DNA from: a virus
Length of the DNA: 27,346 nt
IMG/VR virus record: IMGVR_UViG_3300005976_000009
Span: 1 to 27,346 of that record
Reading direction: 5' to 3' (one strand)
The position numbers and the translations under genes are program-made. Numbering within the stretch: the first letter of the stretch is position 1; every line of letters starts with the position of its first letter. This document shows, one piece after another, positions 6,756 to 11,874 of this stretch. The notes under the pieces are model-generated. The model did not search any database, was not told the origin of the DNA, and saw only the letters and a list, made by a program, of their open reading frames with translations.

Positions 6756-6782
6756 ATTAAGCCCATCTGGATTTGTATCTCT

Positions 6783-7184
6783 TTAACTGTCATACTCTGC
6801 ATAAATTTCTTCTATTATATTTATAGCTTCGTCTACTGGTTTGTGTACTCTTAGAGCTTCGGTGAATTCATGATATAGGTGCTCTCCTAGATTATCTTCA
6901 TAGACAAACCCGTTGCCATTATCGCGTGTGATATCTCTATCAAGAAACTCCATTACGCCTTTTGAGAGCATAGCCATTATTATTATTTTCTTGAAGTCTT
7001 GACCTAGATTCTCAAATCTTATCATATCCAGAATATCTATTGCATTCCAGTATTGATCGCTAATGGTGAATAAGCAATTATCACCATCAAGCCAACAATC
7101 AATATTTGGTGTAAGCGAATTTAATCTATCCCTAGCTTCTTCATTAGTTTTAAGCTCATTTAGTAGTTTATTTAGTAGTGTCAT
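6783..7184 (-). CDS. Hypothetical protein
   Basis: 133 residues, acidic, predicted mostly helical, with a central Asp/Trp-rich stretch (NIDCWLDGDN). No known motif. The start follows the previous stop by one base in the recurrent junction AAATAATATG. It is part of the leftward early block. The function is unknown. Confidence 0.5.
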   Translation of the reverse strand: MTLLNKLLNELKTNEEARDRLNSLTPNIDCWLDGDNCLFTISDQYWNAIDILDMIRFENLGQDFKKIIIMAMLSKGVMEFLDRDITRDNGNGFVYEDNLGEHLYHEFTEALRVHKPVDEAINIIEEIYAEYDS

Positions 7185-7185
7185 A

Positions 7186-7386
7186 TTATTTAGTTATTTG
7201 TCCAAATATTGCCTTTGGTTCACTTGCAAACTTAATATACTTATCAAGATATTCTCGCAGTATTTTTTTAGTCTCATCATCTTTTATTGATTCTATAATA
7301 TCAACTATCGATTTAACGTTTGCAATCATATTTGGCATTAAGTCCGTCACTGTAATATCTCCTATTTTAGTAGTTCGGTTAAACAT
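7186..7386 (-). CDS. Small hypothetical protein
   Basis: 66 residues, mostly helical (a long helix over about 20-55), with no recognised motif. TAA-T-ATG junction with the downstream gene. The short gap upstream (7387-7410) places it in the same leftward transcript as the 7411 gene. The function is unknown. Confidence 0.5.
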   Translation of the reverse strand: MFNRTTKIGDITVTDLMPNMIANVKSIVDIIESIKDDETKKILREYLDKYIKFASEPKAIFGQITK

Positions 7387-7410
7387 ATCTATTTTAAGTA
7401 AGTATTAATA

Positions 7411-8148
7411 TTATTTATTATTCTCTTTATAATTATCTAATGCGAGGCGTGCTTGGTAGTAGGTTTCAAGAGCATTTTCAGCGTCAAGTGTAAATACATC
7501 CCACTTGTCTTGCCCTAGTGCGTAGATTTTGTTTATAGCTTTCTTGACTTCTGCCTCCAACCGTTCAAGCTCTTTGTCTTTTTTTGGGTAGTGGGAGGTT
7601 ATATTTAGTGATACCACTGGTAATTCCGCATTACTAAACTCAACATATAAGACCTCTCCGCCTATAACAGTTAAGGCGTAAGGAAGCCCCCATACAGTTA
7701 TTTTGTCCCCAGCAACTATCTCCACCCCATCAAACGTAAGCTTCTCAGGGTTGAAGCCTTTGATTGGTTTGAGTATTGTATTAAATTTTGTAGTTTCATT
7801 AACGTAATCAATATCTTCTACAACAGTATAACCCTCACCTGCAATAGCTTCGGCTATTTTAAGATAGTCTTGTTTGTATTGGTTTATGCTTTGATCTTCC
7901 ATGTCGTCTGGGAGGTTGTCGTCAATAACTGGCTCTAATGCTTCGAAGGGGAATATCCACTCTTCGCTTTTGTCTGCTGTGTATACATAGCAATAGTCTT
8001 TTGTGCATTCTGTAACATCTTTAACCTCTAGTACCTCACCCAGCATATCTTTCATAGCGTCAGGGAAAGCTAAATCTTGTGTTCTTTCTACTATCTCCTT
8101 TGCATTATCTTTTATGCGAACTAAGTCGCCTGCTTTGAAATTAGTCAT
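7411..8148 (-). CDS. Hypothetical protein with SH3-like N-terminal region
   Basis: 245 residues from the ATG at 8148. A longer in-frame version starting at 8229 would overlap the gene before it and is not preferred. The N-terminus (FKAGDLVRIKDNAKE, then MLGEVLEVKDV and EEWIFPFEALEPV) looks like a small SH3/KOW-type beta barrel, often involved in nucleic acid or protein binding. The middle is beta-rich, with a helical C-terminus. It follows a 51-residue gene by 4 nt (TAACTATATG). The role is unknown. Confidence 0.55.
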   Translation of the reverse strand: MTNFKAGDLVRIKDNAKEIVERTQDLAFPDAMKDMLGEVLEVKDVTECTKDYCYVYTADKSEEWIFPFEALEPVIDDNLPDDMEDQSINQYKQDYLKIAEAIAGEGYTVVEDIDYVNETTKFNTILKPIKGFNPEKLTFDGVEIVAGDKITVWGLPYALTVIGGEVLYVEFSNAELPVVSLNITSHYPKKDKELERLEAEVKKAINKIYALGQDKWDVFTLDAENALETYYQARLALDNYKENNK

Positions 8149-8152
8149 ATAG

Positions 8153-8308
8153 TTAGTTATAAAGTTGATTATTTTGTATTGTATTATCGCCCTCAAGGCC
8201 AAGAAGTTCGTTAAGATCATCAATGTCACCGCTTAGTTTTAACTGCCCATCTTCTTGTATTTTAATGATTCTGTACGCATTGCATACCCCATAGAAGTAA
8301 GACACCAT
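8153..8308 (-). CDS. Small protein, 51 aa, overlapping the preceding frame
   Basis: ATG at 8308 leads to a 51-residue product containing AYRIIKIQEDGQLKLSGDID, then an acidic Leu-rich helix. Its stop is 4 nt before the 7411-8148 gene, as expected for an operon member. It overlaps the 8239-8394 frame by 70 bp in a -1 relation. It may instead be the C-terminal part of that frame after a frameshift. Confidence 0.4.
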   Translation of the reverse strand: MVSYFYGVCNAYRIIKIQEDGQLKLSGDIDDLNELLGLEGDNTIQNNQLYN

Positions 8309-8394
8309 TTCAAATGAGCTACTTTATGTGCATCCTCGTCATCTATCAACATATATGTATTCGGGTATTTTTTTGTGCTAATGTCTATCTTCAT
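8239..8394 (-). pseudogene. HNH-endonuclease-like N-terminus, truncated or frameshifted
   Basis: ATG at 8394, one base after the stop of the upstream gene. The 51-residue product contains YMLIDDEDAHKVAHLKW and MGYAMR. This resembles the N-terminal segment of phage HNH endonucleases, where a (V/I)DDED...W...GYA(V/Y)R pattern precedes the catalytic domain. The frame then stops, and no HNH catalytic residues follow. A -1 shift near the G4 run (8287-8290) would join it to the downstream 51-residue frame. It is either a remnant or a sequence indel. Confidence 0.4.
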
Positions 8395-8395
8395 G

Positions 8396-9085
8396 CTAAT
8401 ATGCTATATTTAATGATTGTAAATTCTGTATTCGTTCTTGATACTTTGCCAATGCTCTCCAATCTGTCATGTAGCGTTTGCCTTCTAATCCGCATCTTAC
8501 GGCTCTAAAATCTCTGTCAATCCATGTTTGAAGTTTAATTGCCTCGCCTTCATGAAAATAGCATCTAGTAATTAAAGAGGCGAACTGGTCTAAGCCTTCT
8601 TCCCATCCTGATAAGCAGTTTGAATACAATGTACAGTTTGTAGCTTTGTAATCGCCTTCAGTAACATTTCCAACATTCATAGGGTTCATAGTCTCAACTG
8701 CTCGACCTTTCGTTCCCATGTGGCTTTCATTGTGTCCTACTGCTAAGACAAAGTTAACTGGTATCTGATAGTGCTGAGATACCTTGATAATCATATCTGT
8801 TGTAATTGGCGAATTAGGAAAGTACATTTGCCTATATGCTTCTATTGACGATCTTTGTTCTTCAAATGATATTTTTGGTTCAACTGGCTTGACTGATTCA
8901 TTATACGATAGTTGCTCAAGGCTAATAGCTTCTTTAATATCATTGCTACTAGCCTCAAGGGTGATTGAAGAATTACTGTAACGTTCTAAATTAGGTAACT
9001 CTTCTGGTGCATAAGCGTTAACACTTACTGCTAACAACCCTGCTAAAGCGAATGTTACGATTATCGTTAAATTAGTTTGAGTCAT
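8396..9085 (-). CDS. Exported lysozyme-like peptidoglycan hydrolase
   Basis: 229 residues from the ATG at 9085 (MTQTNLTIIVTFALAGLLAV). The N-terminus is a signal peptide or anchor with an AYA cleavage-like site near residue 26. I reject an upstream in-frame ATG at 9172, which would bury the signal peptide. The domain at about 85-225 has a lysozyme-like pattern: VGHNESHMGTKGRA with candidate catalytic E110, then MNPMNVGNV and a WEEGLDQFASLI helix, as in transglycosylase/glucosaminidase-type enzymes. Four cysteines could form disulphides outside the cytoplasm. It overlaps by 14 bp the gene for a membrane coiled-coil protein. Its place in the early block is unusual for a lysin. Confidence 0.7.
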   Translation of the reverse strand: MTQTNLTIIVTFALAGLLAVSVNAYAPEELPNLERYSNSSITLEASSNDIKEAISLEQLSYNESVKPVEPKISFEEQRSSIEAYRQMYFPNSPITTDMIIKVSQHYQIPVNFVLAVGHNESHMGTKGRAVETMNPMNVGNVTEGDYKATNCTLYSNCLSGWEEGLDQFASLITRCYFHEGEAIKLQTWIDRDFRAVRCGLEGKRYMTDWRALAKYQERIQNLQSLNIAY

Positions 9086-9389
9086 TAGTTGTAATTGATA
9101 ATGCTTGTAATTCAAGTTCTTTTGCTTGCTTTCTAAGCTCTGCAACTTGTTTATCTTGTTCAGCCTGTACAATTATTCTTTCCTGTTCTGCTTTCGATTG
9201 TTCTAACTGAGCTATTGGATTAACTGCCTCGGCTTGTTTTGGTTCAGGGGTTAAGAGAACACCTGCAAGAAGAATAACGGTTAGAACCATTGCTCCAATG
9301 AGCAAAGCACCTCCGATACTGTTCTTGTGATTAGATAACTTGGAATTAGCTTTAGTTTGTGAAAGTAATTCGTCTAAGTTGTTTGGCAT
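9072..9389 (-). CDS. Type II membrane protein with external coiled coil (spanin-like)
   Basis: 105 residues: a polar N-terminus (1-24), one strong transmembrane segment (about 25-48), then a Gln/Glu/Lys-rich heptad-like region (about 60-97) expected to form a coiled coil outside the membrane. This topology resembles inner-membrane spanins (Rz-like). No lipoprotein partner (Rz1-like) is visible in an overlapping frame. It overlaps the exported lysozyme-like gene, suggesting joint action at the cell envelope. It is first in its leftward unit, behind a structured leader. Confidence 0.55.
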   Translation of the reverse strand: MPNNLDELLSQTKANSKLSNHKNSIGGALLIGAMVLTVILLAGVLLTPEPKQAEAVNPIAQLEQSKAEQERIIVQAEQDKQVAELRKQAKELELQALSITTNDSN

Positions 9390-9422
9390 AATAAATAGTT
9401 TAGTTTGTTTTTATTTTATTCA

Positions 9423-9512
9423 CCCCTACATCCAAAATTCCTAAAAGTCTGTAGGGGCTAACTCAACCTACACCAGTGGTATAGGCTGAATTAGAGAACC
9501 GCTTAGGCGGTT
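9423..9512 (-). promoter_or_regulatory. Structured leader with two hairpins and a dyad
   Basis: Three elements in 90 bp upstream of the 9389 start codon: an 8-bp stem CCCCTACA/TGTAGGGG (9423-9430, 9450-9457); a 19-bp near-perfect dyad CCTACACCA-G-TGGTATAGG (9467-9485); and AACCGC-TTAG-GCGGTT (9497-9512), which overlaps the end of the 9511 gene. No U-run follows the last stem, so termination is doubtful. No clear promoter was found here. Confidence 0.45.
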
Positions 9513-9813
9513 AGTCTATAGTGAACATGCTCATTATTCCTCCTTTGTATAAATCATCAAGCGTGTTTTTGGTAAGTGTTAACTTTCCAGTGCACTTATT
9601 GTGGTAGCTCATGTATCCGCTTCCTCCGTGTTTTTCTAAAACATCCACTTCGGATTCTTCAAGCAGTTCGTCACTGATACAATAGCATTCTTCATCTTCA
9701 GCTATAATACATTTAAGCTCTTCTATTTTATCCTCATTGCCCGCAATAGGTAGGTAAAAGTTCCACTCCTCACCTTCATTGTCGTTAATTTCTGTGAATT
9801 TTACGTATTTCAT
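9511..9813 (-). CDS. Acidic hypothetical protein
   Basis: 100 residues, very acidic in the middle (IIAEDEECYC and EESEVD). The N-terminus (MKYVKFTEINDNEGEEWNFY) is beta-rich. Three cysteines include a CYC motif. No known family. It is encoded between the tRNA-like RNA and the structured leader of the envelope genes, in the leftward direction. There is no Shine-Dalgarno sequence; the start is preceded by AAATATT. The function is unknown. Confidence 0.5.
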   Translation of the reverse strand: MKYVKFTEINDNEGEEWNFYLPIAGNEDKIEELKCIIAEDEECYCISDELLEESEVDVLEKHGGSGYMSYHNKCTGKLTLTKNTLDDLYKGGIMSMFTID

Positions 9814-9849
9814 AATATTTTAAGTTTATTTCTCAGCTCAAAGGCTGAA

Positions 9850-10033
9850 TCAAGCAGACAGGATTCGAACCTGCGTAAGAAAGGATTAAGCCACGTATTA
9901 TAGTGATGGGTCAGGCTGGGTAGTCATCACACTCCCCCGACGTCTATTTCCCTTTATTCTTTTATTAGAGTACAAAAACTAATCGTCTGTCTTCTGCACT
10001 TTTTCAGCTATTGACCGCTTTAGCTACTGCTTG
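9850..10033 (-). ncRNA. tRNA-like RNA with a long insert between D and T arms
   Basis: Leftward strand. A perfect 7-bp acceptor stem (CAAGCAG 10033-10027 with CTGCTTG 9857-9851), U8-A9, a 4-bp D stem GCTA/TAGC with loop AAGCGGTCAA (A14, GG and A21 present), and a T arm GCAGG-TTCGAAT-CCTGT (9874-9858). Between the D and T arms lie about 131 nt instead of the usual 22-45. The insert holds a pseudoknot-like arrangement (GTGATG/CATCAC with AGCC/GGCT) and a GCA-started 10-codon frame ending in TAATAA (9997-9962). No normal anticodon arm was found and CCA is not encoded. There is no G3-U70 pair, which argues against a standard tmRNA. Flanks extend the acceptor helix to about 18 nt. It is a divergent tmRNA, an interrupted tRNA or another tRNA mimic. 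Confidence 0.5.
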
Positions 10034-10085
10034 ATTCAATCTTTCAACAAGCCGTTTTTGTTAGGAACGACTGAAACCTAGGCAC

Positions 10086-10883
10086 TTACGCATTCTTCAA
10101 TAGCTTAATAAGTTTTGCAGCTATGTGTTCGTATGCTGACTCTGCTGCTGCTTGCCACGCAGACTCTGCTGCTGCCTCTGCTGCCGACCCTGCTGACTGT
10201 GCTGCCTCTGCTGACCATACTGCTGACCATGCTGGCCGTGCAGACTCTGCTGACCATGCTGCTTGCCACGCAGACTCTGCTGCTGACCATACTGCAGACT
10301 CTGCTGCCTTTGCTGCTGCTTGCCATCCTGACTCAGCTGCTGACTGTGCTGCCTCTGCTGCCTCTGCTGCTGCTGACCATCCTGACGCTGATGCCGACTC
10401 TGCTAAAGACCATGCTGACCGTGCCACCTCTTCTGCTGACTCTGCTGCCGACTCTGCTGCCGACTCTGCTAAAGACCATGCTGACTCATCAATCTCTTCT
10501 CGTTTCGAACGACTAAGTAACTCAACAATCGAGTCAATCGCCGCTTTCCCATCATCGAATGCATATTGTCTGCAACCAAATGTTGGGTCAGTTAAGACAG
10601 CAATCTTCATATCAATTACGACCTTTACGACCTGTGACAAATCTTTTCCAGCTGGAATTGAATTATAAAAGTCAAATTGATCTGCTTTATTTTTGGGTAG
10701 GTTTTTAAATATTGTATCACCAAGATACAATATAGCAACAGCAACATCGAGTTTCTCTTGGAATTTTTCACCAAGTATTTGGCAAACAGCGAATTCACCA
10801 GAGCCTACATTGCAGCCTTGATTTTTTTCGATGTTCTGGACAACGTGTCTTTTGAATTTTGGATTATTATTGTATGATTGCAT
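10086..10883 (-). CDS. Protein with globular N-domain and Ala/Ser/Trp pentad repeats
   Basis: 265 residues. Residues 1-125 look globular (FGCRQYAFDDGKAAIDSIVEL). Residues about 130-250 are a low-complexity array built from units such as SAWSLAESA, AESAA and WSAAESAWQA with a rough 5-residue period. The C-terminus YEHIAAKLIKLLKNA returns to normal helix. Proteins of this style occur in phages and bacteria, but no function is established that I know of. The array is encoded by CTGCTG-rich DNA prone to slippage. A 10-bp tandem duplication at the start creates a second, out-of-frame upstream ATG (10893). Confidence 0.6.
   Translation of the reverse strand: MQSYNNNPKFKRHVVQNIEKNQGCNVGSGEFAVCQILGEKFQEKLDVAVAILYLGDTIFKNLPKNKADQFDFYNSIPAGKDLSQVVKVVIDMKIAVLTDPTFGCRQYAFDDGKAAIDSIVELLSRSKREEIDESAWSLAESAAESAAESAEEVARSAWSLAESASASGWSAAAEAAEAAQSAAESGWQAAAKAAESAVWSAAESAWQAAWSAESARPAWSAVWSAEAAQSAGSAAEAAAESAWQAAAESAYEHIAAKLIKLLKNA
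10130..10490 (-). repeat. CTG-rich degenerate repeat array inside CDS
   Basis: Degenerate 12-18 bp units with the core GACTCTGCTGCC / GACCATGCTG (plus strand) encode the Ala/Ser/Glu/Trp repeats. The base composition is clearly more GC-rich than the flanks. Confidence 0.8.
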
Positions 10884-10893
10884 ATGATTGCAT
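10867..10893 (-). other. Upstream mini-ORF from a 10-bp duplication
   Basis: The sequence TGCAATCATA is duplicated in tandem. The first ATG (10893) opens an 8-codon frame MQSYAIIQ that stops after the real ATG (10883) in another frame. It could modulate initiation of the repeat protein. A GCCGT/ACGGC hairpin lies just upstream (10913-10935). Confidence 0.35.
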
Positions 10894-10947
10894 AATAAGT
10901 ATTTAATTTAACAGCCGTTTTTGAGAGATACGGCTAAACTCTGTTGC

Positions 10948-11058
10948 TTAGTCTTCAAAGAACTCTAAAAGTTCTTCTTTATTTGGTGTATATTGTTCTT
11001 GCTCTACTTGCTCCGCTAATGGTAAGCATACTTCGAGCCAATCTGTATTATATTCCAT
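10948..11058 (-). CDS. Small acidic protein, 36 aa
   Basis: ATG at 11058 encodes MEYNTDWLEVCLPLAEQVEQ and an acidic C-terminus ending EFFED, stop TAA at 10948-10950. It has no membrane segment. It follows the 29-residue membrane peptide gene by 8 nt in the unit driven from 11258-11286. Composition and operon spacing support a real gene. The function is unknown. Confidence 0.45.
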   Translation of the reverse strand: MEYNTDWLEVCLPLAEQVEQEQYTPNKEELLEFFED

Positions 11059-11066
11059 ATTTGTTT

Positions 11067-11156
11067 TTATTTAGTTGGTGAAAATATCGCAATTATGATA
11101 ATGATAAACAAAACTGCTAGGAAATGTTGAAAACTATCTGATTGTATAAATTCCAT
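11067..11156 (-). CDS. Small single-span membrane peptide, 29 aa
   Basis: ATG at 11156 encodes 11 polar residues and then a strong hydrophobic segment (FLAVLFIIIIIAIF), ending FSPTK. This resembles small phage membrane peptides. The leader just upstream contains an AACTC-GGGA-GAGTT hairpin with a GNRA-type tetraloop (about 11161-11175). It is the first gene after the promoter at 11258-11286. The function is unknown. Confidence 0.45.
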   Translation of the reverse strand: MEFIQSDSFQHFLAVLFIIIIIAIFSPTK

Positions 11157-11257
11157 AATGTATAACTCTCCCGAGTTGTTACTTAAACCGTTATAGTCTA
11201 AGCCTTTTGTATCTCCAGAAGTAATTTATTTTAATGTGTTACTCTGTTGATATAATA

Positions 11258-11286
11258 AGTATACATAATTATTTTGATTATGTCAA
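11258..11286 (-). promoter_or_regulatory. Strong sigma70-like promoter, leftward
   Basis: TTGACA (11286-11281), a 17-bp spacer and TATACT (11263-11258). The leader of about 95 nt to the first small gene (11156) contains a GNRA-capped hairpin. It serves the 11156, 11058 and probably 10883 genes. Confidence 0.85.
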
Positions 11287-11294
11287 GTAAATAT

Positions 11295-11534
11295 TCAAAT
11301 AATACTAGAAAGTAGCTTCTGTATCGCTTGAACACCCTTTGGAGTAACCATTGTTTTATTATTTATTCGTGAATTTCCTAGCCCATTTTGATATACTTGC
11401 ACCTTAATTTCAAACCAACCTCTATCAATGTATTCTTGATATGGCTCATTATTGTATCGTAGCACGTTATTATCTCGTAAGAACTGGAATAGCTTATTAC
11501 GTCCTGTGCCTATAACTTTAGCGACTGCGGTCAT
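11295..11534 (-). CDS. KilAC-domain antirepressor, C-terminal part
   Basis: 79 residues in frame. GTGRNKLFQFLRDNNVL, then YNNEPYQEYIDRGWFEIK, and finally KTMVTPKGVQAIQKLL match the phage antirepressor KilAC (ANT) domain, a DNA-binding module in antirepressors. The same frame continues upstream without a start, and KPKILFYDKVAEAKNTIE there also belongs to the domain. The ATG at 11534 therefore cuts the domain and is probably not the true start. A -1 shift near 11590-11614 would connect it to an ATG at 11677. A terminator-bearing leader precedes that ATG. Confidence 0.75.
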   Translation of the reverse strand: MTAVAKVIGTGRNKLFQFLRDNNVLRYNNEPYQEYIDRGWFEIKVQVYQNGLGNSRINNKTMVTPKGVQAIQKLLSSII

Positions 11535-11557
11535 TTCAATAGTGTTTTTTGCTTCTG

Positions 11558-11677
11558 CTACTTTGTCATAAAAAAGGATTTTAGGCTTGTCTTCTTTTGC
11601 TTTTCTTTGACTTCGATGAGTGAGAATATACCAGATTGATCTGTTGGTGCAGTGTATGAATCAATTATATTGTTCAT
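11558..11677 (-). pseudogene. N-terminal frame of the KilAC antirepressor, out of frame
   Basis: ATG at 11677 opens a 39-codon frame, starting MNNIIDSYTAPTDQSGIFSL and running through LIEVKEKQK, that stops at TAG 11558-11560. At about codon 27 a -1 shift inside the A-rich tract AAAGAAAAGCAAAAG would continue as KEDKPKILFYDKVAEA into the KilAC domain, giving one protein of about 127 residues. The cause may be a real mutation, recoding or a base-call indel. Confidence 0.5.
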
Positions 11678-11681
11678 GTAT

Positions 11682-11754
11682 AAAAAAATCACGGGCTAGC
11701 AACGACGCAAGACACCCGTGATTTAATTTCGTTGCTATTTAAGTCTTGGTCGTT
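11682..11754 (-). promoter_or_regulatory. Attenuator-like RNA leader of the antirepressor
   Basis: The transcript from the 11761-11789 promoter would start near 11754. A 10-bp terminator stem AAATCACGGG/CCCGTGATTT (11724-11715 with 11695-11686) is followed by a U-run just before the ATG at 11677. The 19-nt loop is complementary to two upstream leader segments: AACGACCAAGAC (11754-11743) pairs with GTCTTGCGTCGTT (one bulge), and TAGCAACGA (11737-11729) pairs with TCGTTGCTA (11705-11697). The two pairings overlap in the loop and compete. This suggests conditional termination. Confidence 0.65.
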
Positions 11755-11760
11755 AAGATT

Positions 11761-11789
11761 ATAATATACGGCGTTTTGTTAGTTGTCAA
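11761..11789 (-). promoter_or_regulatory. Promoter of the antirepressor leader
   Basis: Leftward TTGACA (11789-11784), a 17-bp spacer and TATTAT (11766-11761). It is flanked upstream by the dyad at 11794-11808. Confidence 0.8.
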
Positions 11790-11793
11790 CCCC

Positions 11794-11808
11794 TCGACAT
11801 GATGTCGA
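11794..11808. promoter_or_regulatory. Perfect 15-bp dyad, candidate operator
   Basis: TCGACAT-G-ATGTCGA is a perfect 7+1+7 palindrome that begins 4 bp upstream of the antirepressor -35 box. No second copy was noticed. It is a likely binding site for a dimeric regulator (activator position) or a repressor. Confidence 0.6.
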
Positions 11809-11818
11809 ACCCCAAGAT

Positions 11819-11836
11819 TTCCCCGAATCTGGGGAA
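11819..11836 (-). terminator. GC-rich hairpin after SSB
   Basis: TTCCCC-GAATCT-GGGGAA forms a 6-bp stem just beyond the SSB end. It can alternatively pair over a longer stretch with CCCCAAGATT (11810-11819). There is no clear U-run, so termination is uncertain. Confidence 0.35.
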
Positions 11837-11874
11837 TACTTAAAACGGGAACGTAGCATTAAGTTCTTCCAGAT

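Noticed and set aside
9850-10033. Standard tmRNA call
   Set aside because: No G3-U70, a full D stem, no first pseudoknot before the tag-like frame and a tag ending VFVL rather than a usual LAA-type end; kept only as one reading of a tRNA-like RNA.
10040-10085. CRISPR repeat-like string before the tRNA-like RNA
   Set aside because: Only one copy and no spacer array.
10115-10668. Long rightward frames opposite the repeat protein (Leu- or Ala/Asp/His-rich)
   Set aside because: They are shadows of the CTG-rich repeat array; the leftward frame has a globular N-terminus and C-terminus.
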